Source: Mycolicibacterium flavescens
GTDB lineage: Bacteria > Actinomycetota > Actinomycetes > Mycobacteriales > Mycobacteriaceae
Assembly: GCA_900637135.1 (NCBI GenBank)
Contig: LR134353.1
Coordinates: forward strand, 3,658,001-3,722,000
Length of the DNA stretch: 64,000 nucleotides
Reading direction: 5' to 3'
Below the pieces are notes generated by a model that made no database searches, had not been told where the DNA came from, and worked only from the letters and a program-made list of their open reading frames with translations. The translations under genes and the position numbers were made by a program. Positions 27,098 through 36,158 of the stretch are shown piece after piece. The stretch's first letter is position 1. Each line of letters begins with the position of its first letter.

Positions 27098-28224
27098 CCT
27101 TTTGATGGCAGGGTGGCGACAGCATTGCCGATCGCCGTGTGCTCACCTCGCTGGTTCTCGGCGAGCAACCGGACCTCGACATAGTGATTGCCATCCTCTA
27201 CCCATTTGCGGGCGACGGCACCGTTGCATGCGGTGAGGTCGCCGATGATGTTGTGCCGCCGGACTTGTACGTTCAATCGATTGAGGAAGCCGTCATCACC
27301 GATCCAGTCGGTCATCAGGTGCCCGAGCCACGAAATACGTTCAGGTCCATAATCGTACGCAGCCGGGACGCCGACCGCGCGCGCCAGCTCATTGTCCCAA
27401 TGCACACGTTCGGGCGGCTCCGGAACTCCGAGATCATTGGGAATGCCAAGCGCCGGGTGCTTGCGGAACATCTCGAACGCGGGGCCATGCGCCTTCACAT
27501 ACAGGCTGCCCCAACCTTGGGTGAAGCACACGAAACTTGTGACCGTACTCGGCCCCTTGAGCATCATCGGCAATGCCTCGCCCTCGCGCACATCCTCCCA
27601 GTATCGCGGTGTTCCTCCCCTCCGCTCGTAATTCTCGTAATGGGAATCGATCTCGGCGATTTCGTCAGCACTCCAGACCCGTGGCTTCACCGACTCACGG
27701 GTGGCGCGCTCGCGGGCTACATCGCGCTGGGTGCGGATGCACCAGGAGTCTGCCTCGGAGACCAGATCGCCGTCCTGGTTGACGAAACTCACGTGATACG
27801 TCTGTTTTACAGACCGTCCAGAGAAGTTGCTCTTGAGTTCCAGCAAGTCCTTCAAAACGGGCTGCGCTTCGATTCGGTCCCCGAGGCGTATCGGCCTGTG
27901 CCACTTCCAATCCGTGCCGGCAAACATCGCGTGGATACCGGGCATACCACTGACGTACCCGCTGACCACCCGGTCGAAGGCATAAAGGAACGTACCCGGC
28001 GCGATAATTTCACCCCATCGGGAGCTGCGCGCGTATTGAGGGTCAAGCCACAATGGGTTCTCGTCGCCAATACCAAGTGCCCAGTGTCGAATCGAATCGG
28101 CCGTTGCCTCGGTGACGTGAGGGGCCGGCCGCTCGAACGGCTCACCGATCCTCGACCGCAATTCGTCAAGGGCCTCGGAAGTAATCAACGGAAAACGTTC
28201 CTCGGACTCCACAATTTGTGTCAT
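27094..28224 (-). CDS. MaoC-like double hot-dog hydratase
   Basis: A 376-residue protein with two hot-dog repeats. The N-terminal half (about 30-165) carries GDENPLWLDPQYARSSRWG and IAPGTFLYAF, matching the FAS1-like/MaoC dehydratase domain, and the C-terminal half (about 205-370) has HWDNELARAVGVPAAYDYG in the second domain. It probably hydrates an enoyl-CoA or removes water from a hydroxyacyl-CoA. The canonical hydratase Asp/His pair is not obvious, so activity is inferred from the family. It is translationally coupled to the acyl-CoA ligase. Confidence 0.85.
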   Translation of the reverse strand: MTQIVESEERFPLITSEALDELRSRIGEPFERPAPHVTEATADSIRHWALGIGDENPLWLDPQYARSSRWGEIIAPGTFLYAFDRVVSGYVSGMPGIHAMFAGTDWKWHRPIRLGDRIEAQPVLKDLLELKSNFSGRSVKQTYHVSFVNQDGDLVSEADSWCIRTQRDVARERATRESVKPRVWSADEIAEIDSHYENYERRGGTPRYWEDVREGEALPMMLKGPSTVTSFVCFTQGWGSLYVKAHGPAFEMFRKHPALGIPNDLGVPEPPERVHWDNELARAVGVPAAYDYGPERISWLGHLMTDWIGDDGFLNRLNVQVRRHNIIGDLTACNGAVARKWVEDGNHYVEVRLLAENQRGEHTAIGNAVATLPSKG

Positions 28225-28503
28225 GTAGGGTCTAGCCTTTCTTCAGTCTTTGAAGGTAAATCTGCCTGGCTGGGCTGGGGCTGGTGACTCCTGGGCAAGG
28301 CTTCAGTTCTCTTGGAGTCGTCACAGGACCCACTGGGTACTGTGGCCGGTAAGGCTCAGAGCCTCGCGAGACCCGGATACTGCCGCCGCCGCGATACGAA
28401 TCGCATACTTCCGCACCCGCGTTCACCAGGCGGGCACGTCCAAGGCTATTCCGTGACTGAGGTCCAATTGCCCCCAAGACCATGCGTACGGACCTCGGCG
28501 CCG

Positions 28504-29919
28504 TCAAAACGCAGCACCGGCATGTTGACCCGTCATATCCAGCTTTCTTGGCGCACCACGGCCCATGAATCTCGAGAGATGCCGGTGGAAGTTCGTAATC
28601 TTCTGCTCCTGGTGAGGGTTGGGCAAAGGGCCGCGAAAGCCCCGGGATTTCATGCCCTTCTGCACCCACTGCATGTTCGCGAAGTCCTGCGCTAACACCG
28701 AACCCCAGTTTTCTGCGGTAGGCGCCGCATGGACCCATTCCGCTTTCGGCTCGCTACCCTCTGGAAAGCGTTCTAACGCATAGGATTCGAAAATGCATTT
28801 ATTGGGGTCGTCCCCATAGGGACGGACACGGTAGCACAGCGCGAAAGTGACGCCCTGCAGTATCGTCTGGTTCGGAAATAGGCTCCATGCAAGCCCCGCC
28901 TCGGCCATCACCTCCGGCGGAATCTCTGGCCAGATCACACCGCGTGCCGCGTCATCGGCCTTCGCCGATGCCAACCAGTGCTTGATTACGTCGGGCGCGG
29001 GGGTGCCCTCCGGCAGCTCGTCCACCAGGCGCTTGGCCGCGTTCACTAACGTCTCGGTGGAGGCCGCGTAGTTCACCGTCTCGTAGTTTTCCCGGGCCAG
29101 CTCGTATGTCGACACGCGGGGGTCGCCCAGACCGGCGCGTGTCACCGAGCTACTCTGACTCATTTTCATCCCGGGGTCGCGTTCGTCGAAACCGCTTACA
29201 CCGTGAAAGCCGTAGGGCCTGCTATAGGCGTAGTACTGACCGTATTTCAGCAACTGCGGATGCGTGCCTGCGACGTGGTAGGGCTCCATGAACGCCTCGA
29301 TGGCGGTCTTCCAGTTGCACGGGTAGACCGTCCACTGGCGCCACTTGTAGCGCATCTTCTCGAACTCAAAGTGATCGAGGATGCGGGCAGCAGGCGATAA
29401 GAAACTCCGTAGTGGCTCGCAGTAGGGGTCCATGTTGATGTATATCCACCCGCCCCAGGTATCCACCTTGACTTGAGACAGGCAGGTACGTTCGTCGGAC
29501 AGCGCGCCCTTCCAGTCGTCCCCGTCGAGAACGTGGATGTTCTGCCCCTCGCGGTTGAAGGCCCAACCATGGAATGCACAAACGAATGTCGTCCTCTTGC
29601 CGGTCACACAATTGACGTCATCGGGTGTGTTGATCAACTGCCGACCGCGGTGGGGGCAGACGTTGTAGTAGGCCTTGAGCCTCTCGGGCGCCGTGCGCAT
29701 GATGATGATCGATTCATCGCCGATGTTATAGGTGATAAAGTCGCCGACTTTCGGAATGTCCTCCACCCGAGCGGCCATTTGCCAAACCTTGGACCAGAGC
29801 AATTCTCCCTCGGCCGCGGCGTACTCCCGCGAGATGAAGGCGTCGACCGGATACGTCAGCGGTTCGCCCAGATCCTCATCGGTAAGCCCGTCCATTTCCG
29901 CATGAACTCGCTCGCTCAT
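28504..29919 (-). CDS. Rieske non-heme iron oxygenase, alpha subunit
   Basis: A 471-residue terminal oxygenase; ATG 29919 is preferred over the GTG at 29928 because AAGGAAGG is correctly spaced. The Rieske cluster is bound by CPHRGRQL and CAFHGWAF near residues 85-115, and the mononuclear iron by EPYHVAGTHP near 220 with an aspartate in LAQDFANMQW near 415. WQMAARVEDIPKVGDF is the usual N-terminal segment. No beta subunit, ferredoxin or reductase is adjacent. A strong promoter and a MarR gene lie upstream. It probably hydroxylates a ring or alkyl carbon. Confidence 0.93.
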   Translation of the reverse strand: MSERVHAEMDGLTDEDLGEPLTYPVDAFISREYAAAEGELLWSKVWQMAARVEDIPKVGDFITYNIGDESIIIMRTAPERLKAYYNVCPHRGRQLINTPDDVNCVTGKRTTFVCAFHGWAFNREGQNIHVLDGDDWKGALSDERTCLSQVKVDTWGGWIYINMDPYCEPLRSFLSPAARILDHFEFEKMRYKWRQWTVYPCNWKTAIEAFMEPYHVAGTHPQLLKYGQYYAYSRPYGFHGVSGFDERDPGMKMSQSSSVTRAGLGDPRVSTYELARENYETVNYAASTETLVNAAKRLVDELPEGTPAPDVIKHWLASAKADDAARGVIWPEIPPEVMAEAGLAWSLFPNQTILQGVTFALCYRVRPYGDDPNKCIFESYALERFPEGSEPKAEWVHAAPTAENWGSVLAQDFANMQWVQKGMKSRGFRGPLPNPHQEQKITNFHRHLSRFMGRGAPRKLDMTGQHAGAAF

Positions 29920-30683
29920 GACGCACACCTTCCTTCCCGGTGCGGAGCAGCCATTTGCTGCCGACGTCCTTGCCGGTTATAAGCCGGGTCGCGTAGGCAA
30001 TCGATCCGTCGGCTGGTGCTCACAGCGCCGGGGCCAGCGACCCGCTGCACAACGTCGTCGCGCAGCGACCAACCAAAGCCCACCTGGCCCCTCCCCTGCT
30101 GTGCGCCGACCGACAGTGTCCGCGACTGGCCACGGACCGGTCGTCTGCTGTGTATTCCGATGACACACGAACCTTGGGTCGATTTTGTATACAGCGTGAC
30201 AATATTATGCGTGACAACTCTGAAATCTGTCAACTGCCCGGCCTACGACTAGCTCTGAGCCTCTTGCAACGAAATATCCTCGCACTACCGATATCTCGGC
30301 CTTCGGGCGGCCGCAGCGCAGGCCAGCGCTCTACCAGAGCGCCTAGGTCACATGTTTCTGGGATCTGTGGTTGACACGATGATTCGTACGAGGGGACCGA
30401 CGAAGCTTCGATTTGCAGGCGTACCTCCCGGACCACGCCCCGCTACTCCACGAAATAACCTCCGCCGGAGAGCCGTCGACAGTGCCTCGTCGCGTTCTCG
30501 GAGGTCATATATACCGAGTTGAGATGCTCGGACGGCCGGGATCCGCGCCAACTCAATGCGCGAAACTTCCGCAAGCTACCGAGGCACCCCCTGCCGAGGT
30601 AACACCTAGAGAGGGTGAAGTGTTTTCGCCTGCGATTCGGATTGACGTGCAGACCGCACGACCCTATACCAATAGATGCGCTT
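29920..30683. other. Intergenic region upstream of the Rieske gene
   Basis: About 760 bases without a supported gene lie between MarR and the Rieske gene, both leftward. A compact regulatory block at 30190-30235 is the only clear content. Confidence 0.55.
30194..30233 (-). promoter_or_regulatory. Sigma70-like promoter with overlapping direct repeats, upstream of the Rieske gene
   Basis: On the reverse strand a perfect TTGACA (30228-30233) is followed after 18 bases by CATAAT (30204-30209). Exact direct repeats GCGTGACAA at 30194-30202 and 30209-30217, spaced 15 bases apart, flank the -10 box. This is a good layout for a repressible promoter. The transcript would carry a leader of about 280 bases before the Rieske start. 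Confidence 0.6.
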
Positions 30684-31133
30684 CTAAGCGCCGAGAATAT
30701 CGACGACGTTCTTCTGAATCAGCGTCAGGACCTTATCGATCTCCTCGCGCTGCTTCTTCGTAGTCCCGACCCGGATCCGCTTGCGTAATTCACGGTCGGC
30801 TGCAACGGAACGCTCCCAGATCGCGCGGCCCTCGTCAGTGAGAGTCACCAACCACACCCGTCTATCCGTCGCATGAGCCACTCGTCGGACTGCCCCTTTT
30901 GGTACCAGCGAATCGATCGAACCACCAATGCGGGCACGGCTTGTTCCGACGCGTCGAGCGAGCTCAGATTGAGTAAGCTGACCGTCGACCAAATGAGCTA
31001 ATATCGTCGCTTCTGCCAGGTTAATACCGATATCCGAAAATGCCTGGTCATAAGCGCGGCGCATGACGCGCGCGGTTGACATGATAGTGCCCTCAAATCG
31101 TACCCACGGGGGCTCGCCGCGTCGGTCATTCAT
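30684..31133 (-). CDS. MarR-family transcriptional regulator
   Basis: A 149-residue winged-helix protein starting at ATG 31133. LTQSELARRVGTSRARIGGSI is the recognition region, followed by the wing DRRVWLVTLTDEG typical of MarR. Such proteins are dimeric repressors released by aromatic acids or CoA esters. It sits directly upstream of the Rieske oxygenase, and TGACA-containing direct repeats with 15-base spacing occur both in front of it and in front of the oxygenase, suggesting control of both (inference). Confidence 0.93.
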   Translation of the reverse strand: MNDRRGEPPWVRFEGTIMSTARVMRRAYDQAFSDIGINLAEATILAHLVDGQLTQSELARRVGTSRARIGGSIDSLVPKGAVRRVAHATDRRVWLVTLTDEGRAIWERSVAADRELRKRIRVGTTKKQREEIDKVLTLIQKNVVDILGA

Positions 31134-31593
31134 GCCGGCACCTGCCGTCCGGGCTGCTCGGCCGCAGCGTTGTCATACGACTTTGCCTCCTTCGGCGCCG
31201 ACTCTGTAACTCCCACCCGGCGTGATCGCGTGGGCGCGAGACGAAGTATGGCAGGTAAAGGCATCGGCAGCGCCGAGGTCATACTGTCACGCTTCATACT
31301 GTCAAACCAAGCGCATTAGATTTAAGCACCTCGCCTGTGCCGTCGATCGAGAACCCGGTGGCCACAACCCGGCCTGCGATACATGCGCAACAAAGCGAGG
31401 GAAACAGTGCCGCACAACATGGCTACCTGATCCGCTAAATCCCCGCCAGCGACGAGTGAAGAGCCGCAACGACGGTCGGGCGATCAAATCGGCATCACGC
31501 TTGCGCGCAAGCTCTCAGTGAGCGGGATCGCTGCGCCGAAATATTTTCGTAGTCGGATATTGGTCGAACGTTACGCCTGCGACAGTGCGTCCT
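31134..31593. other. Intergenic region upstream of the MarR gene
   Basis: About 460 bases without a supported gene. It contains an exact direct repeat (31278-31303) that may be a regulator binding site; nothing else stands out. Confidence 0.5.
31278..31303. promoter_or_regulatory. Direct repeat upstream of MarR
   Basis: TCATACTGTCA occurs twice (31278-31288 and 31293-31303), with start-to-start spacing of 15 bases, 145-170 bases before the MarR start. The reverse complement contains TGACA, as do the repeats at the Rieske promoter, and the spacing is identical. A plausible autoregulatory operator. Confidence 0.45.
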
Positions 31594-32448
31594 TTACACG
31601 GGTGTCCAGATTGGCGCACCACGTATATGACGCAATGAGGGGATCACTCGACCGTCGATATCCGTGATGCCGTATTCCATCGCCAGCTCAGCACTGATGA
31701 AAGTCCCGCCCGTTCGCTTCATGGTGTCAGGATCTTCGGCAAGTGCGGCAATAACGCGGCCAGGGAACTCCACCGAGCTGCCGACGGCACTGTGGAGTTG
31801 TGACTCGGCGCCTGGGACGGTACCCAGGTTTCTCTGAGCGCGTTCGGTGTAGGTAAACCCTTGCCACAGTGACAATGAGGCCACGTTGTGCGGTTTCAAT
31901 TCGATGGCCATGTCTCTTGCCATACGGTCGGTTGCCGACTTGCAGGTTCCGAAAATCACGCTGTAGGTATATGTCACACCGACATACCCTGACAGCGCAA
32001 CAATGAGGCCTGACTTCTGGGAGACCATAATCTGCGCGGCATGCCAGGCTGCGATGTAGTTGGACCGCACGCCGACGTCGATCATTTCCCAGTTCGATAC
32101 GGGCTTTTCCCAGAAGCCGCCTGGCTGCGTCAGTTCGACCGGAATGGATATCGCGTTGTTGACCAGAAGGTCGAGGCGCCCCTGCTCACGGCTAACCTGC
32201 TCAAACAGCGCCTCGACCTGCTTGTCGTCAGCATGATCGACCTGCACAGCGATGCCCTTGCCGCCGCGCCTATCAACTTCGGCGGCGGTCCCGGTAACAG
32301 TCCCGCCGAGGGCGGCGGTTTTCTCCCCGAACGTCCGGCCAGTGACATATATCGTGGCGCCCTTTTCCGCTAGCGCCAAAGAAATGCCCCTACCGACCCC
32401 GCGGCTGGCGCCGGTGACTACAGCGACTTTGCCTGCAAGAGGTTTCAT
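31594..32448 (-). CDS. DHRS1-like SDR with Phe in place of the catalytic Tyr
   Basis: A 284-residue SDR starting at ATG 32448. The cofactor motif TGASRGVGRGIS, NNAIS and ALSG are present, and ATDRMARDMAIEL resembles the DHRS1 subgroup. At the position of the catalytic Tyr of YxxxK the protein has F166-G-T-C-K170; the codon is TTC, so this is not a misreading of frame. Nearby tyrosines Y160 and Y162 are not at the normal spacing. The protein may be a non-classical or inactive SDR, or use another acid. It ends the leftward ligase/LLM/SnoaL/GntR run. Confidence 0.85.
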   Translation of the reverse strand: MKPLAGKVAVVTGASRGVGRGISLALAEKGATIYVTGRTFGEKTAALGGTVTGTAAEVDRRGGKGIAVQVDHADDKQVEALFEQVSREQGRLDLLVNNAISIPVELTQPGGFWEKPVSNWEMIDVGVRSNYIAAWHAAQIMVSQKSGLIVALSGYVGVTYTYSVIFGTCKSATDRMARDMAIELKPHNVASLSLWQGFTYTERAQRNLGTVPGAESQLHSAVGSSVEFPGRVIAALAEDPDTMKRTGGTFISAELAMEYGITDIDGRVIPSLRHIRGAPIWTPV

Positions 32449-32541
32449 CTCAAATCCCCTGACACGGAGACTATTTCGGCCGCACCGCCGAACTCCATCA
32501 TCTTCTCTGGGGTTTTCACCGTCACGAAGCGGCCACGTCGC

Positions 32542-32931
32542 CTACGACGGGTGCGCCGGCGCACCGTCGGTCTCGGCGTCGACTTCGACGGCGTAGGAAG
32601 TGATCGCAGCTACTTTGCTGCCGACGAATTCGTAGATGTTGCAAGCAGCGACCATGGTGACGGAGTCAAGGCTTGTGTAGCGACGAATCGTGTCTACCAC
32701 CACGACTCCATTTTGAGCTACCGTCACGCACCGGTCCGATGTCGTTGTGATCTCCTGCAGAGATCTCTGGGTATCTCGGCACATCTGCTTAACCGCCGCG
32801 GCCCCTTGCAGGACTGCATACCCAACGATAGTCCACGAAACTTCCTGAGCCAGATGGACAAATGTGTCGTCGAATCTGTGCTCCGAGAAAGCACGCGCGA
32901 TAGCGGCAGGATCAAATGGATCACTCATCAC
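32542..32931 (-). CDS. Small SnoaL/NTF2-like protein
   Basis: A 129-residue protein with an NTF2-like pattern: helix PAAIARAFSEHRFDDTFVHL, then strands VSWTIVGYAVLQG, VVVVDTIRRYTSLD and VTMVAACNIYEFVGSKVAAITSY. Start at ATG 32931 or the adjacent ATG 32928. Family functions range from isomerase to epoxide hydrolase, and no catalytic residue can be assigned. It lies 93 bases upstream of the SDR on the same strand. Confidence 0.7.
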   Translation of the reverse strand: MMSDPFDPAAIARAFSEHRFDDTFVHLAQEVSWTIVGYAVLQGAAAVKQMCRDTQRSLQEITTTSDRCVTVAQNGVVVVDTIRRYTSLDSVTMVAACNIYEFVGSKVAAITSYAVEVDAETDGAPAHPS

Positions 32932-33061
32932 GGATGCCCATCGATCGCAACCTTCGTCGATTCAGCTGTGCGCGTGGGACGACTCCGAGTCCGTGTCGCC
33001 CTTGAGCCAGCAACCGAAGCTTCTTCGGACTGGGAGCGTCGGAGTTCTGCAATCATCATGC

Positions 33062-33802
33062 TCAATCTCGTTGGATCGTTAGTGAACGACGAAACCGCGA
33101 TGCTGGATACGTATCAATGGTCACTTGGGCGACCATGCCCTCCGATGTCGAGTACGTACGTCGGATCTGTAAGGCGGGTGCTCCTCGAGGGGCATTCAAC
33201 CCAGCTGCGAGTTCAGGTGCAATTACAGTGGCCGCAACTTCCTCGGCGGCTTCAACGACGGCGACTCCAAACACGTCCTCAATGAGCGTGAGCACGGGGC
33301 CAACATGGTTTCCGAGCAGCCGACCAACGTCAGCGAAGCACGGATTGATGTAATACTCCATCCACCACGTAGGAATCCACCACGCAGGAATCTCTCCGCG
33401 TTCCGCCATCCGAAAGCCACTGACTGACAACCATTTCTGGTCGGCACGCAATCCGGTTCGGTCCTGAAGTTCGGGGGTGATGGTGACGAACTCGAGGGAC
33501 TCGATAATCAACCGAGAAGACGCAGCGAACTTCAGTAGGTCTTCGATGGTCATCGTGTCACGACATGCTCTGCTCGGCGGCTCGAGAACCAACGTCCCCG
33601 ATCTGGGTTGGGAATACACAAGCTTGTCGTCACGCAAACCCCGCAGAGCCGCTCGCACGGTATAGCGGCTCACCGAGAACAGGCGGCATAATTCATGCTC
33701 GGTCGGTAACCGCGATCCAACGGGATATACGCCGTTTGCGATGTCCCTGCGCAGGGCGTGTTCGACTTGTAAGTAGCGGTAATCGGTTCTGACTTCAGTC
33801 AT
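33062..33802 (-). CDS. GntR-family regulator with UTRA (HutC-type) domain
   Basis: A 246-residue protein starting at ATG 33802. The N-terminal winged helix (about 10-75) contains LPTEHELCRLFSVSRYTVRAAL and the remainder (about 95-240) is a UTRA effector domain, with TGLRADQKWLSVSGFRMAE and a C-terminal APALQIRRTYSTSEGMVAQ. HutC-type regulators sense small molecules such as CoA or acid intermediates. It lies among genes for a SnoaL protein, LLM oxidoreductase and acyl-CoA ligase, which are its probable targets. Confidence 0.9.
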   Translation of the reverse strand: MTEVRTDYRYLQVEHALRRDIANGVYPVGSRLPTEHELCRLFSVSRYTVRAALRGLRDDKLVYSQPRSGTLVLEPPSRACRDTMTIEDLLKFAASSRLIIESLEFVTITPELQDRTGLRADQKWLSVSGFRMAERGEIPAWWIPTWWMEYYINPCFADVGRLLGNHVGPVLTLIEDVFGVAVVEAAEEVAATVIAPELAAGLNAPRGAPALQIRRTYSTSEGMVAQVTIDTYPASRFRRSLTIQRD

Positions 33803-34458
33803 ATGCCAATTCCCGCCTGTTGACGACTAGCTATCTCCCGACGCGGCGACATTACTCCGCGCCATTGTCGGTAACCAAAGACAAGATGCCATTCTCCCGT
33901 CATGCGCCGGCGGACGTACGGCGAGCGCTTACACGATGAGTGCCTGCGTGACCGACGATTTGCAGATGGTTTTAGGAGAGCTAGGCAGGAACCTGGACGC
34001 AGTCCGTTGGCAACAGGAGGTCGAGTAGGCAGGGTTGACTGTTGAAGCCGTCGGCACCTGTCGCCGCACGCTTGGACGACGCCGAAGCGGCTCCCAACCG
34101 ACATTTCTGCATCTCCTTGGATCCCGCAGGGGCCAGCACGGCCGCGCCCCATGTATTACCTTAACCGTTTCATCTCAGCTCCGCAACGGGCAAGTATGTC
34201 AGTAAGCGCCCTGTTGCCTGGGAATACGCCGGGTCAAACAGGAGCCTGGCTCGTTTTATATGTCTGCCCAGTTCGGAAGTATCGTCGTTTCCAGGGAGCC
34301 GACGGTCGACGACCCCGCCGGCAGTAGGTGACTAGGTCGTTGTCTTTAGATCCGCGAGTACGGCCGCCGGTCACCCGGAGAAGAGTTGGTCATCTGCCCC
34401 ACATCGGATTCAGGGGGTCCGGCTGCCGGAGCGTTCCGCAGGATCGCGAAGTAACGCT
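33803..34458. other. Intergenic region upstream of the GntR-UTRA gene
   Basis: About 656 bases without a supported gene. A GTGACTAGGTC motif copy sits near 34328; nothing else was recognised. Confidence 0.5.
34326..34341 (+). promoter_or_regulatory. GTGACTAGGTC motif copy
   Basis: GGTGACTAGGTCGTTG matches the GACTAGGTC part of the copies near 1040 and 37896 but has G instead of T at the first position of TTGACT. It is in the gap between two leftward genes. No -10 is evident. Confidence 0.3.
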
Positions 34459-34878
34459 TTATGATTCCGCCGTGGGGTCGGTGAACCCCGCGAACCTCAA
34501 AGGGTTCAAATACTCTTTATAAAGGCTGATCTTGCCGCGCTCGAATCTGAAGACGGTGATATAGCTGTTCCGGTAGATCTCGCTGGTCCCCTTCTGCGGG
34601 CATTCGCTGTGGTACTCCACGATAACGGAGTCGGCATCGCGGATGTCATACCAGTCGTCATACGTGAAGTTCATTGAGTCGAACATCAGGGGCACGGAGT
34701 TCCGCAAATGATCGGCGATCGCGGAACGTCCCTGCACGGGCGGCACGCCGTCCACGAAAGGTAGGAACATGACTGCGTTTTCGGCAAGGCAAGCGGCCAC
34801 CCGCGCGAAATCCAGGCGGCCGATGCTGTCCAGGAACTCAGTGACGATGCGGACTCTTTCGCTGAACGTTGGAGGCAT
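34459..34878 (-). CDS. SnoaL-like / ketosteroid isomerase-like protein
   Basis: A 139-residue protein from ATG 34878, which has AAGGAAC upstream; the frame continues 53 codons further but without family sequence. SERVRIVTEFLDSIGRLDF, CLAENAVMFLPFVDGVPPVQG and GKISLYKEYLNPLRFAG show the SnoaL-like fold. Such proteins with buried acidic residues act as isomerases, dehydratases or epoxide hydrolases. It is 213 bases downstream of the LLM oxidoreductase and on the same strand. Confidence 0.8.
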   Translation of the reverse strand: MPPTFSERVRIVTEFLDSIGRLDFARVAACLAENAVMFLPFVDGVPPVQGRSAIADHLRNSVPLMFDSMNFTYDDWYDIRDADSVIVEYHSECPQKGTSEIYRNSYITVFRFERGKISLYKEYLNPLRFAGFTDPTAES

Positions 34879-35091
34879 TGACTGTTCCTTCTCAGTACAC
34901 GATTTCGGAGGCGATGTGACATATGGATTCATTCGTGCATAAAAACGCCTATGGGCTGGTGCTCGAAGCTGTGATCGTAGTCTCGTGAACACAGCTTTCA
35001 TCCGTTCTCTTACGGCTGACTGACGTTGGATTCCCATCAGAGGGAAGCCGTTCGTAGCCGACCTCGCGCGTCGATCGTGGCGATCAGGTTG

Positions 35092-36132
35092 TCAGCGCAC
35101 TGACGGAATCACCCTGTCCGCGAACAGCTGTGCATACTCGATGAATCGAGCTGCGGGCAGACCGGGCGGTCTCATCATCATGAAGTGGTCGATCCGCATC
35201 CGTTCTTTGAGCGCTTTGAAGTAGGTGACGGCATCGTCGGGTGTGAGGATTTGAAGGATGCCGCTCTGCTTAAACGCGTCGAGGTCCATCGGATCCATCG
35301 AGCCGTCCATCCCAAGGGCATTGTCCTCATTCATCCAATTGCTGTAGCACCTGTAGACATGATGGTAGTAGGGCGATAGTTCGTTCATGGCCCTCTCGGG
35401 GTCCTCCGCGACGGTCAGAAAAAGCCCTGGTACCCGGATAGCGATCCCGGCGGGATCCCTGCCGGCTTGAGCCGCCGTCTCAAAGTAGAGATCCCACAGC
35501 TCTTCGTTACCGAAATAGCCGTCGGCGTACTTGACAGCCCGCTGCATCGCCTTCTCCACGAAGCCTCCGATGTAGAGCGGGATCTTCCGGCGGGGCGGCG
35601 GGGGTACGATCCGTGCGTTCTGAAGGGCATAGTGACGTCCAGTGAAGTTCACAGTTTCACCCGTCCACAACGCACAAACGATGTCCAGAAACTCGTCAAA
35701 TCGGCTACCTCGCCTGCCGAAGGCCTCACCGTTCATCTCGTATTCACGCCGCCGGTATCCGATTCCGACGGCGGTCTCGAGTCGCCCGTTGGACAATAAG
35801 TCCAGAACAGCACATTCCTCGGCGAAGCGCACCGGATGATAGAGCGGTGCAATCGCGACCGCCGCACCGAGGCGAATGTGTTTAGTCCGGGCGGAGATTG
35901 CCGCCAGTGCGAGGTGAGGCGTAGGCATATATCCATCGTCGGCGCCATGATGTTCGGGTACCCACGCGCCACAAAATCCGACGCTCTCGGTCCATGCGAC
36001 GACGTCCAACGTCTCCTCGTAAATCGCCTCCCAAGGGCGATGCCACTGCTCAGGATTGCGAAAGTCGTACAGATAACCGAACGTCAGGGGGGGCGGTGCA
36101 GTCGTCCCTTCGGTCGCCCCTGCATTCTCCAA
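35092..36132 (-). CDS. LLM-class flavin-dependent oxidoreductase
   Basis: A 346-residue protein. TTG 36132 is preferred because GAGAGGAG lies eight bases upstream; a longer frame would overlap the upstream ligase gene. The LLM fold is shown by LTFGYLYDFRNPEQW, WVPEHHGADDGYMPTP, AVAIAPLYHPVRFAEECAVL and GRLETAVGIGYRRREYEMNG. It may use FMNH2 or F420. It follows an acyl-CoA ligase by 26 bases, so a CoA ester is the likely substrate. It is related to but clearly different from the LLM gene at the left edge. Confidence 0.88.
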   Translation of the reverse strand: MENAGATEGTTAPPPLTFGYLYDFRNPEQWHRPWEAIYEETLDVVAWTESVGFCGAWVPEHHGADDGYMPTPHLALAAISARTKHIRLGAAVAIAPLYHPVRFAEECAVLDLLSNGRLETAVGIGYRRREYEMNGEAFGRRGSRFDEFLDIVCALWTGETVNFTGRHYALQNARIVPPPPRRKIPLYIGGFVEKAMQRAVKYADGYFGNEELWDLYFETAAQAGRDPAGIAIRVPGLFLTVAEDPERAMNELSPYYHHVYRCYSNWMNEDNALGMDGSMDPMDLDAFKQSGILQILTPDDAVTYFKALKERMRIDHFMMMRPPGLPAARFIEYAQLFADRVIPSVR

Positions 36133-36158
36133 TATGGGTTCTCCTCTCACGCAGCCCT

